41,170 nt of DNA from Chryseobacterium gleum (GCA_945897915.1 CAMDGB010000020.1:1-41170), one strand, 5' to 3'; counted from the stretch's first letter, positions 9,550 to 18,713 are shown. Made by a program: numbers and translations. The notes: generated by a model from the letters alone, not told the origin.

Positions 9550-10272
9550 TTAGAAATTAGGCGACAATTCGTATTTTTTATAGAAATTATCCAATGCTTC
9601 CACAACTTCTTCTTCGTTATCTACAATTTTAATTAATTTTAAATCTTCAGGAGACACATTTTTAAATTTGTCAATCATTACCGATTGAATCCAATCCATT
9701 AAACCAGACCAAAATTCAGTTCCCACTAAAATAATTGGAAATTTAGCAATTTTTTTAGTTTGAATTAACGTAATGGCTTCAAACATTTCATCCAAAGTTC
9801 CAAAACCTCCGGGCATTACTACAAATCCTTGAGAGTATTTTACAAACATTACTTTTCTAACAAAAAAATAATCGAAATTTAAGTTTTTATCTCTGTCAAT
9901 ATAAGGATTAAAATGTTGTTCAAAAGGCAAATCAATATTTAAACCTACAGATGTTCCTCCGCCAAGGTGCGCACCTTTGTTACCAGCTTCCATAATTCCA
10001 GGTCCACCACCAGTAATCACTCCGTATCCTGCTTTTGAAATTTTATAAGCAATTTTTTCGGCTAGTAAATAATATTTATCATCTGGTTTTGTTCTTGCCG
10101 AACCAAAAATAGATACACAAGGACCTATTCGTCCCATGATTTCATATCCATTAACAAATTCCGACATGATTTTAAAAATAGCCCAAGAATCGTTTGTTCT
10201 TACCTCATTCCAAGTTTTTTGTTTTAATTTTTCTTGGATTCTTTCTTCTTCATTTTGGTATATTTCACTCAT
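9550..10272 (-). CDS. LOG-family nucleoside 5'-monophosphate phosphoribohydrolase
   Basis: 240 residues of the TIGR00730/LOG (formerly lysine decarboxylase-like) family. The nucleotide-binding fold shows SIFGSAR (54-60), GGGPGIMEAG (88-97) and the defining PGGFGTLDE (154-162), whose Glu is catalytic in this family. Members hydrolyse nucleoside monophosphates, including cytokinin riboside monophosphates, to base and ribose 5-phosphate. In bacteria the usual physiological substrate is often AMP or another purine nucleotide, or is unknown. The first 45 residues are a charged helical extension. The ATG at 10272 is 30 nt downstream of the uvrA stop, so it may be read with uvrA. The older name lysine decarboxylase would be wrong. 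Confidence 0.85.
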   Translation of the reverse strand: MSEIYQNEEERIQEKLKQKTWNEVRTNDSWAIFKIMSEFVNGYEIMGRIGPCVSIFGSARTKPDDKYYLLAEKIAYKISKAGYGVITGGGPGIMEAGNKGAHLGGGTSVGLNIDLPFEQHFNPYIDRDKNLNFDYFFVRKVMFVKYSQGFVVMPGGFGTLDEMFEAITLIQTKKIAKFPIILVGTEFWSGLMDWIQSVMIDKFKNVSPEDLKLIKIVDNEEEVVEALDNFYKKYELSPNF

Positions 10273-10302
10273 ATTTTTAATTTTTAATTTTAAAAAAGTA
10301 AT

Positions 10303-13134
10303 CTAAGATAATTCTTTTTTCAAAAACTGTGCTGTATAACTTTTTTTATTTTTCATAATTTCTTCTGGCGTGCCTTTACACAATACTTCTCCGCCGCCTT
10401 TTCCTCCTTCTAATCCAATGTCTATAATGTAATCGGCTAATTTAATTACATCTAAATTATGTTCAATAATTAAAACGGTATTTCCTTTATCAACCAATTT
10501 ATTAATTACATCCATTAAAATCCGAATGTCTTCAAAATGCAAACCAGTTGTAGGCTCATCTAAAATATAAAACGTGTTTCCAGTATCTTTTTTTGATAAT
10601 TCTCCAGCTAATTTTATTCGTTGTGCTTCTCCACCAGAAAGTGTTGTGCTTTGTTGCCCTAATGTGATATATCCCAAACCAACATCTTGAATGGTTTTTA
10701 CTTTTCGATATATTTTAGGAATCATTTCAAAAAAATCAACTGCTTCATCAACTGTCATATTCAACACATCTGAAATAGATTTTCCTTTGAAACGAATTTC
10801 TAAGGTTTCTCTATTAAAACGTTTTCCTTGACAGGTTTCACATTCTACATAAACATCAGGTAAAAAACTCATTTCGATAGTTCTAACTCCAGATCCTTCA
10901 CAGGTTTCGCAACGTCCACCTTTTACATTAAAGCTAAAACGACCTGGTTTATAGCCACGAATTTGTGCTTCAGATGTCAATGTAAACAGACTTCTTATTT
11001 CCGAAAAAACATCGGTGTATGTTGCTGGATTACTTCGTGGTGTTCTACCAATCGGACTTTGGTCAATGTCAATAACCTTATCCAAATGTTCTAATCCTTC
11101 AATTTTTTTATAAGGTTGCGGTTTTTTAACCGCATTATAAAAATGTGCATTTAAAATAGGGTAGAGCGTTTCATTAATTAAAGTCGATTTTCCACTTCCA
11201 GAAACGCCTGAAACACAAATTAATTGCGCTAAAGGAATTTCTATAGAAACATTTTTTAGGTTATTACCAGTCGCACCCGATAGTTTTAAAAACTTACCAT
11301 TTCCTTTTCTACGTGTTTTTGGCACTTCAATTTTCATTTTACCATTCAAGTATTGCGCAGTAATTGTATTTTCTTTTAATAATTCAGCCGGCGTGCCTTG
11401 GCTAATAATTTGTCCACCATATTTTCCTGCCTTCGGACCAATATCAATAACGTGATCGGCACGAACTATCATATCTTTATCGTGTTCCACAACTAAAATC
11501 GAGTTGCCAATATCGCGTAAACTTTCTAATGATTTTATTAATCTTTCATTGTCGCGTTGATGTAATCCGATACTTGGTTCGTCTAAAATATATAAAACGC
11601 CAACCAATTGCGACCCAATTTGAGTAGCCAATCGAATACGTTGTGCTTCTCCGCCAGAAAGTGTTTTCGAACTTCTATTCAAGCATAAATAATCTAAACC
11701 AACATTTAGTAAAAAATTAATACGAGCGTTAATTTCTTTTAAAATTTCGTGAGAAATGGTTTGTTGTTTTTCCGAAATATAATTCGGTAAATCAGAAAAC
11801 CATTGTTGTAATTCTACAATATCCATTTGCACTAAATCGCCTATGCTTTTCTCATTAATTTTAAAATATAAAACTTCTTTACGTAAACGTGTGCCGTGAC
11901 ATTCCGAACATTCGTTTTCGTCCATAAATTCTTTTGCCCAACGTTTTATACTTGCCGATTCGGATTGTTCAAACTGATTTTTAATGAAATTTGATATTCC
12001 TTCGAAATCAATTTTATAATCTTTAGTAATTCCCATCACTTTAGAAACTACTGAAAATTTTTCATTTCCACCGTATAAAATCATATCCATCGCTTCTGAA
12101 GGAATAGTTTCTATATTATCAGAAATTTTAAAGCCGTATTTTTCACCAATAAATTCTAATTGCTTAAAAATCCAAGTGCTTTTATATTCGCCCAAAGGTG
12201 CAAAACCACCGGATTTTATAGATAATTTTGGATTTGGAATAATTTTTTGAAGATTAATTTCATTTACAATTCCTAAGCCATTACAGTTAGGGCAAGCACC
12301 TTTTGGTGAATTGAAGGAGAAATTATTTGGTTCAGGATTGGGATACGAAATACCAGAAGTAGGACACATTAAACTTCTACTATAAAAACGAACTTCTTGA
12401 GCATCTTGTTCAATAACCATTAAAATATCATCTCCGTGATGCATAGCTACTTTTATGCTTTCGGTTAATCTTTTATCAGTGTCTTCGTCTTGTTTTACAG
12501 CCACTCTATCAATTACAATTTCAATATCGTGCGTTTTGTATCTGTCTACTTTCATGCCATATTCTAAATCTTTTATAGTACCGTTTACACGAACTTTTAA
12601 AAAACCTTGTTTGGCAATTTGTTCAAATAACTCTCGATAATGTCCTTTTCGGGAACGAATTACGGGAGCTAAAATGTTAATTTTTTTTCCGTCAAATTCT
12701 TGATAAATCAATTCTTTAATTTGATCATCCGAATAAGAAACCATTTTTTCTCCCGTATTATAACTGTATGCATTTGCAGCACGTGCAAATAATAATCTAA
12801 GAAAATCGTAAATTTCCGTAATCGTTCCAACAGTTGAACGTGGACTTTTATTAGTAGTTTTTTGCTCAATAGCAATCACTGGAGAAAGTCCGTCAATTTT
12901 ATCAACATCAGGACGTTCTAATCCACCTAAAAACTGACGTGCATAAGCAGAAAATGTTTCGATGTATCTACGCTGGCCTTCAGCATAAATCGTATCAAAC
13001 GCTAATGACGATTTTCCAGAGCCCGACAAACCTGTAATAACGACTAATTTTTCGCGAGGAATGGTAACATCAATATTTTTTAAATTATGAGTACGAGCCC
13101 CAATAATTTCAATAGAATTTTCTGTGTGTTGCAT
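10303..13134 (-). CDS. uvrA: Excinuclease ABC subunit A
   Basis: 943 residues, the standard UvrA length. It has two ABC ATPase modules: Walker [10 protein letters not shown] near the N-terminus and [10 protein letters not shown] in the second half, with signature LSGGEAQRI in both. Zinc-binding cysteines are visible in the first module ([16 protein letters not shown]) and the second ([17 protein letters not shown]). UvrA dimers recognise bulky DNA lesions and load UvrB in nucleotide excision repair. The start is the ATG at 13134 ([20 protein letters not shown]). A longer frame opens with a non-ATG codon at 13155, but a -7 promoter element overlaps it. The LOG gene follows 30 nt downstream; DUF6787 lies upstream on the same strand with a promoter in between. 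Confidence 0.97.
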   Translation of the reverse strand: MQHTENSIEIIGARTHNLKNIDVTIPREKLVVITGLSGSGKSSLAFDTIYAEGQRRYIETFSAYARQFLGGLERPDVDKIDGLSPVIAIEQKTTNKSPRSTVGTITEIYDFLRLLFARAANAYSYNTGEKMVSYSDDQIKELIYQEFDGKKINILAPVIRSRKGHYRELFEQIAKQGFLKVRVNGTIKDLEYGMKVDRYKTHDIEIVIDRVAVKQDEDTDKRLTESIKVAMHHGDDILMVIEQDAQEVRFYSRSLMCPTSGISYPNPEPNNFSFNSPKGACPNCNGLGIVNEINLQKIIPNPKLSIKSGGFAPLGEYKSTWIFKQLEFIGEKYGFKISDNIETIPSEAMDMILYGGNEKFSVVSKVMGITKDYKIDFEGISNFIKNQFEQSESASIKRWAKEFMDENECSECHGTRLRKEVLYFKINEKSIGDLVQMDIVELQQWFSDLPNYISEKQQTISHEILKEINARINFLLNVGLDYLCLNRSSKTLSGGEAQRIRLATQIGSQLVGVLYILDEPSIGLHQRDNERLIKSLESLRDIGNSILVVEHDKDMIVRADHVIDIGPKAGKYGGQIISQGTPAELLKENTITAQYLNGKMKIEVPKTRRKGNGKFLKLSGATGNNLKNVSIEIPLAQLICVSGVSGSGKSTLINETLYPILNAHFYNAVKKPQPYKKIEGLEHLDKVIDIDQSPIGRTPRSNPATYTDVFSEIRSLFTLTSEAQIRGYKPGRFSFNVKGGRCETCEGSGVRTIEMSFLPDVYVECETCQGKRFNRETLEIRFKGKSISDVLNMTVDEAVDFFEMIPKIYRKVKTIQDVGLGYITLGQQSTTLSGGEAQRIKLAGELSKKDTGNTFYILDEPTTGLHFEDIRILMDVINKLVDKGNTVLIIEHNLDVIKLADYIIDIGLEGGKGGGEVLCKGTPEEIMKNKKSYTAQFLKKELS

Positions 13135-13152
13135 ACAATTTTTATCAAAACG

Positions 13153-13160
13153 CAAAATTA
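13153..13160 (-). promoter_or_regulatory. Putative -7 promoter element for uvrA
   Basis: On the minus strand it reads TAATTTTG, a match to TAnnTTTG, 18 nt before the uvrA ATG. A TTG at the -33 distance is missing. It supports the internal ATG at 13134 as the uvrA start. Confidence 0.45.
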
Positions 13161-13213
13161 CAATTTTTTACTTCAATTGTAAGACAGAAATAGGTTTAGT
13201 TTATATTAAGTTT

Positions 13214-13543
13214 TTATTTTTTCAGTATTTTTTCTTCTACAAAATTTACAAGAAAACCTAATTTCATTTTATTCAACATTTTCTTTTCAAAATTCCAAAA
13301 GAAAGAAAATTGTCCAAAAATAAAACCAATAAAAATAAGTAGTACTTGATAAATAGGAAAAATTAACACCAATCGTAAAATACGATACAGCCAATGTGGT
13401 TCAAAGTTTTCGGGAATTCCAATTAATGAAAGGAAAGGTTTTGCTAGTTGTAATGAACTGAAACCCGTGATGGCAAAAACAATCAAAATGCTTGCTAATT
13501 GCCAATTACTTGAAATATTCCAACGTTTTTTTAACCTATTCAT
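13214..13543 (-). CDS. DUF6787-like small membrane protein
   Basis: 109 residues with a basic N-terminus (MNRLKKRWNISS), two hydrophobic helices (about 18-38 and 52-76) separated by a short loop containing IPENFEPHWLYRILRL, and a basic C-terminal tail (LNKMKLGFLVNFVEEKILKK). It resembles the DUF6787 family, small inner-membrane proteins common in Flavobacteriia with no known function. The ATG at 13543 is good. It sits between the serA terminator and uvrA, so it may form the first gene of the DUF6787-uvrA-LOG unit, although uvrA seems to have its own promoter. Confidence 0.7.
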   Translation of the reverse strand: MNRLKKRWNISSNWQLASILIVFAITGFSSLQLAKPFLSLIGIPENFEPHWLYRILRLVLIFPIYQVLLIFIGFIFGQFSFFWNFEKKMLNKMKLGFLVNFVEEKILKK

Positions 13544-13570
13544 TTTATTAAATTTAACGGTATAAAGATA

Positions 13571-13602
13571 AAAAAAAGTCCTGAATTTTCAGGACTAATT
13601 TT
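13571..13602 (-). terminator. Terminator after serA
   Basis: A 7-bp stem AGTCCTG/CAGGACT (13577-13583 and 13590-13596), loop of 6, followed on the minus strand by a T-tract of seven. It ends the serC-serA unit. Confidence 0.85.
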
Positions 13603-13632
13603 TATTTTTGATAAACGTATTAACTATTTGAA

Positions 13633-14589
13633 TTATTTATTTTTCAATAAACTAATAATTTGCTCGGCTAATTCGGTTCCAATTCGGTCTTGTGCTTCTA
13701 ATGTTGCCGCACCAATATGAGGTGTTAATGAAATTTTTGGTTGCATTAATATTTGAATTTCTGGAGTTGGCTCGTTTTCAAACACATCTAAACCGGCAAA
13801 TAATACTTTTCCGTTTTCGATGGCTTCAATTAAAGCAATTTCGTTAATTACGCCACCACGAGCACAATTTACAATTCCCACCTCGTTTTTCATCATTTCA
13901 AATTCGGCTTTGTCTAAAACATAACCGTCTTGCGCTGGAACGTGAAGTGTAATAAAATCAGAATGTTTTAAAACATCTTCTAATGGCTCTGTTATGATAT
14001 CTACATTTATAAATTGACCGTTATAAAAATCGACTCTAATTACAGCTTCGTTAATATATTTATCAGCAGCAATGACTTTCATACCAATTCCAAAAGCTAA
14101 TTTTGCCACCGCTTGCCCAATTCTTCCAAATCCAATAATTCCAATAGTTTTTCCTCGTAATTCTAAACCATCAGCGTAGGCTTTTTTTAATCCATCGAAA
14201 TTAGTATCACCTTCTAAAGGCATATTTCTATTTGCATCATGTAAAAATCGAACGCCTGAAAATAAATGGGCAAAAACCAATTCGGCTACACTTTCAGATG
14301 ATGAAGCAGGCGTATTGATAACATGAATTCCTTTTGAACGCGCATATTCTACATCAATATTATCCATTCCAACACCGCCACGACCAATAATTTTTAATCC
14401 TGGACAAGCATCAATAATGTCTTGTTTTACTTTTGTCGCACTTCTTACCAAAATTACTTGTACATCATTAGTGTTGATATAATTGGCTACTTGTTCTTGT
14501 GCTACTTTTGTGGTAATTACTTTAAAACCAGCATTTTCTAATGTAGTGATGCCACTTTTTGAAATTCCGTCGTTTGCTAATACTTTCAT
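13633..14589 (-). CDS. serA: D-3-phosphoglycerate dehydrogenase (short form, no ACT domain)
   Basis: 318 residues of the D-isomer-specific 2-hydroxyacid dehydrogenase family. The NAD-binding loop is GFGRIG (153-158). The catalytic triad is visible as Arg244 (CARGG), Glu273 (DVFENEP) and His291 (TPHIGAAT). The enzyme oxidises 3-phosphoglycerate to 3-phosphohydroxypyruvate, the first step of serine synthesis. It lacks the C-terminal ACT domain (and ASB domain) of longer SerA forms, so serine feedback through ACT is not expected. The gene lies directly downstream of serC (80 nt), which supports the assignment over other hydroxyacid dehydrogenases, and is followed by a terminator. The gap to serC contains short direct repeats. 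Confidence 0.92.
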   Translation of the reverse strand: MKVLANDGISKSGITTLENAGFKVITTKVAQEQVANYINTNDVQVILVRSATKVKQDIIDACPGLKIIGRGGVGMDNIDVEYARSKGIHVINTPASSSESVAELVFAHLFSGVRFLHDANRNMPLEGDTNFDGLKKAYADGLELRGKTIGIIGFGRIGQAVAKLAFGIGMKVIAADKYINEAVIRVDFYNGQFINVDIITEPLEDVLKHSDFITLHVPAQDGYVLDKAEFEMMKNEVGIVNCARGGVINEIALIEAIENGKVLFAGLDVFENEPTPEIQILMQPKISLTPHIGAATLEAQDRIGTELAEQIISLLKNK

Positions 14590-14596
14590 ATTTTTT

Positions 14597-14683
14597 GATT
14601 AAAAGATTGAATAATTAAAAGATTCAATCAAAGGATAATTTTTATTTTTTTCTGAACACTAAATTCTGATTACTGAACACTAA
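14597..14683. repeat. Short direct repeats between serA and serC
   Basis: Two ATTAAAAGATT units lie in the first half. Two copies of TGAACACTAA at 14653-14662 and 14674-14683 follow; the second copy overlaps the last codons of serC (encoding SVQ-stop). They look like low-complexity intergenic repeats rather than a regulatory site. Confidence 0.45.
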
Positions 14684-15743
14684 CTTTTAATTCTTTCATT
14701 ACATCTACCAATACTTGAACACTTTCCAATGGAAGTGCATTGTACATAGAAGCACGGTATCCTCCTATAGAACGGTGGCCAGTTAAACCTGATATTCCAG
14801 CAGCTTTCCACATCGCATCAAATTTTTCTGTTAAGCTTTCATCTGTTAAAACAAATGTTGCGTTCATTATGCTTCTGTCTTCAACTGATGCCGTACCTTT
14901 AAATAAAGGATTTCTGTCAATTTCTGAATATAGCAAATGTGCTTTTTCATTATTTATTTTTTCAATAGCTGCAATTCCACCTAAATTTTTCAACCATTTT
15001 AAGGTTAATAAGGAAGCGTAAACAGAAAACACCGGCGGTGTATTATACATGCTTTCAGCTTTTATATGTTTTTCATAATCCAACATACTTGGAATATAAC
15101 GCCCTGATTTCCCTAAAATTTCTTCTTTTATGACTACCAATGTTGCTCCAGCTGGACCCATATTTTTTTGTGCCCCAGCATAAATTATATCAAATTGAGA
15201 AAAATCTAATGTTCTTGAAAAAATATCCGAACTCATATCGCAAACTACAGGCACTTTTGTTTTTGGAAATGATTTCATCTGGGTTCCAAAAATGGTATTG
15301 TTACTGGTGCAGTGAAAATAATTAACATCTGTTGGAATTTCTATATTTTTTGGAATGAAATTATAATTGGCATCTTTTGAAGAACCAACAATGATAGTTT
15401 CTCCAAAATGTTTGGCTTCTTTTATAGCGTTGTTTGCCCAAGTTCCTGTATCTAAATACGCTGCTTTTCCATCAGATTTCATTAAGTTGTATGGCACCAT
15501 TAAAAATTCTAAACTTGCTCCACCAGCTAAAAATAAAGCTTGATACCCTTTGTTTTCCAAACTTAAAAGTTCTAATGCTAAAGCACGAGCTTCGTCCATT
15601 ACAGCTATAAAATCTTTACTTCTGTGCGACATTTCTAATAATGATAAATCGGAATTATTAAAATTTAAAATGGCTTGAGCTGATTTTTCAAATACCTCTT
15701 GTGGCAAAATACATGGTCCTGCGCTATAATTATGTTTTTTCAT
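14670..15743 (-). CDS. serC: Phosphoserine aminotransferase
   Basis: 357 residues of the PLP class V aminotransferase fold. The PLP lysine is Lys193 in YAGAQKNMGPAG. Family signatures include NYSAGPCILP at the N-terminus, MSHRSKDF (38-45), GGASLEF (74-80) and GHRSIGGYRASMYNALP near the C-terminus. SerC converts 3-phosphohydroxypyruvate and glutamate to 3-phosphoserine and 2-oxoglutarate; it also serves pyridoxal phosphate synthesis in some bacteria. The start is the ATG at 15743 (MKKHNYSAGP); a longer frame to 15767 adds eight poorly conserved residues. serA follows, so the first two enzymes of serine synthesis are adjacent. The last three codons are part of a short direct repeat. Confidence 0.95.
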   Translation of the reverse strand: MKKHNYSAGPCILPQEVFEKSAQAILNFNNSDLSLLEMSHRSKDFIAVMDEARALALELLSLENKGYQALFLAGGASLEFLMVPYNLMKSDGKAAYLDTGTWANNAIKEAKHFGETIIVGSSKDANYNFIPKNIEIPTDVNYFHCTSNNTIFGTQMKSFPKTKVPVVCDMSSDIFSRTLDFSQFDIIYAGAQKNMGPAGATLVVIKEEILGKSGRYIPSMLDYEKHIKAESMYNTPPVFSVYASLLTLKWLKNLGGIAAIEKINNEKAHLLYSEIDRNPLFKGTASVEDRSIMNATFVLTDESLTEKFDAMWKAAGISGLTGHRSIGGYRASMYNALPLESVQVLVDVMKELKVSVQ

Positions 15744-15849
15744 GGTCTTGGTTGTAGTTTGATGCAAATTTCAGGTTTTTAGAAAAACTGCCAAAAATTA
15801 AATAAATGAAATTGAGTTTACTTATTAACAATATCGATTTCGAAACCAA

Positions 15850-15975
15850 TTACTTTTTTTTTGAGGTTTTTCTATTTGAATTTACTTTCGCCTCTAAATT
15901 AAATTTAGGTTGGTGTTTATGCACTTCTTTTTCCTTTTGTACTTTGATAATAGTACTAATTTTTGAAACTGCCAT
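15850..15975 (-). CDS. Small basic protein of 41 residues, abutting the acyl-CoA reductase gene
   Basis: A short ORF with an ATG at 15975, one base after the stop of the acyl-CoA reductase gene (TAA-A-ATG), so translational coupling is likely. The product starts MAVSKISTIIKVQKEKEVHK and ends with the basic tail NRKTSKKK. It has many Lys, no Cys, no membrane segment and no motif that I recognise. Codon use is like the neighbours (Lys AAA, Asn AAT). It could be a small partner of the reductase or a nucleic-acid-binding peptide. No function is assigned. The tight spacing is the main argument that it is real; conservation cannot be checked here. Confidence 0.5.
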   Translation of the reverse strand: MAVSKISTIIKVQKEKEVHKHQPKFNLEAKVNSNRKTSKKK

Positions 15976-15976
15976 T

Positions 15977-17035
15977 TTATAAATTATTTAGAAAATCTAA
16001 AGTATCAACATTATCTGCATAGTCCCATAAATTTGGTTTTTGAGTTTTTCCAAAATAAACTGAATTGTCAATAACTCCATTTGAAACTACACATTGAATA
16101 ATATCTGAATCTTTATTTATACGCGTTTTAATTTCATTTATATCTTCGTAATATTCATAAAAAACAGAAGAAATAGGCGACGCGTGACTGATGTCTTCCT
16201 TGATGGTTAAAAATTCATTATCTAATAATTGAAAATTACTCATTAAAAAAACTGCCTTGTTATAATCGTAATTATTTGCATATTTCTCATAATAAATTAC
16301 GTCTTTTTGAGCGTACATTCCGTTAAAAAATGCATCGAAATTATAGTTTTTAGGCACAAAAATTTTAGAAACATTGCGGCAACCTAATCCAAAATATCTA
16401 AAAACATCTTCGCTTAACAAAGTCATTTCTTCTGGAGTTTCATTTCCTGTTAAAACTGCAATGGAATTTCTGCTTTTTCTAATAATCGAAGGTTTATCTT
16501 TAAAATAATATTCAAAGTACCTTGCTGTATTGTTGCTTCCGGTAGCAATAACGGTATCAAAATTTTCTAATTTACCTTCAACAAAAGTTATTTTTTCATT
16601 AAATCGATTGTCTAGAGCAATCAAATATTTAGCTAAAAATTTAATTAAATAATCGTCTTTACTAGATGTTTTAACTAAAACATTATTTCCTGAAATTAAA
16701 ACGGATAAAAAATCGTGAAAACCAACTAAAGGTATATTTCCAGCTAATATTAAGCCTACATTTTTAGGTTCTTTTTCTGTAAAACTGTAAGCAGAAAGCC
16801 ACTGATTTAAATTGTTTTCAGTTAATGCCTCAGACCAACTTGAAATACTGAAATATACATTTTCAGGTGTAAACCAATTGTTGTGAGATTGCGACAAGGC
16901 AATTAAATCTACAAACGAGTTAAAAAACAAATCATTAAATCTCACTTGGTCATTTTGTTGATTATTATCTAAAGAAAATTGGCTTAAAAACTTTCCTAAT
17001 TCAACAAAATTATTTTTTATTTCAATTTGTAACAT
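15977..17035 (-). CDS. LuxC-type acyl-CoA reductase
   Basis: 352 residues matching the acyl-CoA reductase LuxC family (aldehyde-dehydrogenase-like fold). Visible features are LILAGNIPLVGFHDFLSVLI (95-114, nucleotide-binding side), LVKTSSKD (120-127), VIATGSNNTARYFEYYF (162-178), RKSRNSIAVL (186-195) and a likely catalytic cysteine, Cys219, in YFGLGCRNVSK. The family reduces activated acyl groups to aldehydes with NADPH. No LuxD, LuxE or luciferase genes are near, so the role is not bioluminescence; it may work in aldehyde or lipid metabolism. The ATG at 17035 is 134 nt from the divergent ferredoxin ATG, and the two promoters nearly overlap. A 41-aa ORF abuts its 3' end. Confidence 0.8.
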   Translation of the reverse strand: MLQIEIKNNFVELGKFLSQFSLDNNQQNDQVRFNDLFFNSFVDLIALSQSHNNWFTPENVYFSISSWSEALTENNLNQWLSAYSFTEKEPKNVGLILAGNIPLVGFHDFLSVLISGNNVLVKTSSKDDYLIKFLAKYLIALDNRFNEKITFVEGKLENFDTVIATGSNNTARYFEYYFKDKPSIIRKSRNSIAVLTGNETPEEMTLLSEDVFRYFGLGCRNVSKIFVPKNYNFDAFFNGMYAQKDVIYYEKYANNYDYNKAVFLMSNFQLLDNEFLTIKEDISHASPISSVFYEYYEDINEIKTRINKDSDIIQCVVSNGVIDNSVYFGKTQKPNLWDYADNVDTLDFLNNL

Positions 17036-17042
17036 CTGTAAC

Positions 17043-17083
17043 TTGTTTATATTTAGTTTACGTTGTATTTTTGCACAAAATTA
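17043..17083. promoter_or_regulatory. Face-to-face promoters for the ferredoxin (+) and acyl-CoA reductase (-)
   Basis: Plus strand: TTG at 17043-17045 and TATTTTTG at 17066-17073, spaced 20 nt, give transcription near 17080 and a leader of about 90 nt before the ferredoxin. Minus strand: TAATTTTG at 17076-17083 for the acyl-CoA reductase, without a clear -33. The two -7 elements are only 2 nt apart, so both promoters cannot easily be occupied together. The plus leader has a start codon for a four-residue peptide (ATG at 17091) and a distant 7-bp GTCTTAA/TTAAGAC inverted repeat. Confidence 0.5.
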
Positions 17084-17169
17084 ATATAATATGTCGAAAG
17101 TCTAACGTCTTAACTAAAAAGATTTATGACATTTGAGATTATGACTTTTCAACATTAAGACAAAATAAA

Positions 17170-17520
17170 ATGGCAATTATAATAACAGACGAATGTATTA
17201 ATTGTGGGGCTTGTGAACCAGAATGTCCAAATACAGCAATATATGAAGGTGCAGATGATTGGCGCTGGAAAGATGGCACGAAACTTTCAGGAAAAATAAT
17301 TTTACCAGATGGAACAGAAATTGATGCAGATGCTGCTCAAACCCCTGTTTCAGATGATTTATATTTCATCGTTCCAGGAAAGTGTACTGAATGTAAAGGA
17401 TTTCATGACGAACCACAATGTGCGGCAGTTTGTCCTGTTGATTGTTGTGTACCAGATGATAATCATGTTGAAAGTGAAGAAACACTTTTAAACAGACAAG
17501 CATTTATGCATAACGAATAA
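17170..17520 (+). CDS. 2[4Fe-4S] ferredoxin
   Basis: 116 residues. The first cluster motif is Cys9, Cys12, Cys15, Cys19 in [12 protein letters not shown]; the second is Cys72, Cys75, Cys84, Cys88 in [18 protein letters not shown]. The 8-residue insertion between the second and third cysteines of this second motif is the hallmark of Allochromatium vinosum-type ferredoxins, which have very low and unequal potentials. An acidic middle segment (about 27-68) separates the clusters, longer than in the classic 80-residue form, and two more cysteines follow (92, 93). It is a soluble electron carrier, partner unknown. It diverges from the acyl-CoA reductase, which hints at, but does not prove, a link. 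Confidence 0.9.
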   Translation: MAIIITDECINCGACEPECPNTAIYEGADDWRWKDGTKLSGKIILPDGTEIDADAAQTPVSDDLYFIVPGKCTECKGFHDEPQCAAVCPVDCCVPDDNHVESEETLLNRQAFMHNE

Positions 17521-17528
17521 AATTCTCA

Positions 17529-17548
17529 AACACCAAAGTGGCGTTTTT
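17529..17548 (+). terminator. Possible weak terminator after the ferredoxin
   Basis: AACACC (17529-17534) and GGCGTT (17540-17545) form a stem with one mismatch, loop of 5, followed by T residues. A second imperfect hairpin (CCCC/GGGG, about 17584-17611) lies just before the ychF ATG. Read-through into ychF cannot be excluded. Confidence 0.4.
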
Positions 17549-17615
17549 GATAAAAAAATAATAATATAATAGAACCGATGTGAAGTCCCCTTCGGCAATT
17601 TAGGGGCTTTAAAAT

Positions 17616-18710
17616 ATGAAAGCAGGAATTGTAGGCTTACCCAACGTAGGAAAATCAACATTATTTAATTGTTTATCCAATGCAAAAGCACAAAGTGCTA
17701 ATTTTCCGTTTTGTACTATCGAGCCAAATATTGGCGTTGTAAATGTGCCAGATCCAAGAATCAATCGTTTAGAAGAATTAGTAAACCCAGAACGCGTACA
17801 AATGGCTACTGTTGATATTGTAGATATTGCAGGTTTAGTAAAAGGAGCTAGTAAAGGTGAAGGATTAGGAAATCAGTTTTTAGGAAATATTAGAGAATGT
17901 AATGCAATTATTCATGTATTGCGTTGTTTTGATAATGATAATATTGTTCACGTTGATGGAAATGTAAACCCAATTCGTGATAAAGAAACTATTGACATCG
18001 AATTGCAATTAAAAGATTTAGAAACTGTTGAAAAACGTTTGGAAAAAGCAAATAAAGGTGCAAAAACTGGAAATGCTGAAGCTAAAATTGAAAAAAGTAT
18101 TTTAGATAAAATTAGAGAAGCTTTATTACAAGGAAAATCGGCAAGAACGGTTGAACCAAATGGAATTGAAGAAGCCGCTTTATATGATGCCTTTCAGTTA
18201 ATTACAGCAAAACCTGTTCTATATGTTTGTAACGTAGATGAAGCTTCGGCAGTGAACGGAAACAAATATGTTGATTTAGTTAAAGAATTAGTAAAAGATG
18301 AAGATGCAGAGGTAATTATACTTTCGGTAGGTGCAGAAGCTGATATCACAGAATTAGAAAGCTACGAAGAACGTCAGGTTTTTTTAGAAGATATGGGATT
18401 ATCTGAGCCAGGTTCGGCGGTTTTAATTCGTGCAGCTTATAAATTATTGAATTTACAAACGTATTTCACAGCGGGTGTTAAAGAAGTTAGAGCTTGGACC
18501 ATTCAAGTTGGAGATACAGCACCACAAGCAGCAGGAGTAATTCATACCGATTTTGAAAAAGGATTTATCCGTGCTGAAGTAATCGCTTTTGAAGATTATT
18601 CCAATTTCGGTACAGAAGCAAAATGTAAAGAAGCAGGAAAATTAAGAGTTGAAGGAAAAGAATACATTGTAAAAGATGGTGATGTGATGCATTTCCGTTT
18701 TAATGTGTAA
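17616..18710 (+). CDS. ychF: Ribosome-binding ATPase YchF (OLA1 family)
   Basis: 364 residues, full family length. The P-loop is GLPNVGKST (7-15), with switch II as DIAGLVKGAS. In place of the GTPase NKxD motif it has CNVDEAS, the NxxE form that gives YchF its preference for ATP over GTP. A helical coiled-coil insertion (about 125-185) and the C-terminal TGS domain (TYFTAGVKEVRAWTIQVGDT and on) follow. YchF binds ribosomes and is linked to stress and redox responses. The sequence is highly canonical (MKAGIVGLPNVGKSTLFNCL). The ATG at 17616 is just downstream of an imperfect CCCC/GGGG hairpin. Confidence 0.97.
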   Translation: MKAGIVGLPNVGKSTLFNCLSNAKAQSANFPFCTIEPNIGVVNVPDPRINRLEELVNPERVQMATVDIVDIAGLVKGASKGEGLGNQFLGNIRECNAIIHVLRCFDNDNIVHVDGNVNPIRDKETIDIELQLKDLETVEKRLEKANKGAKTGNAEAKIEKSILDKIREALLQGKSARTVEPNGIEEAALYDAFQLITAKPVLYVCNVDEASAVNGNKYVDLVKELVKDEDAEVIILSVGAEADITELESYEERQVFLEDMGLSEPGSAVLIRAAYKLLNLQTYFTAGVKEVRAWTIQVGDTAPQAAGVIHTDFEKGFIRAEVIAFEDYSNFGTEAKCKEAGKLRVEGKEYIVKDGDVMHFRFNV

Positions 18711-18713
18711 TTT

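Noticed and set aside
13135..13155. Longer start of uvrA
   Set aside because: The extra codons overlap a -7 promoter element, begin with a non-ATG codon, and the internal ATG gives the family N-terminus.
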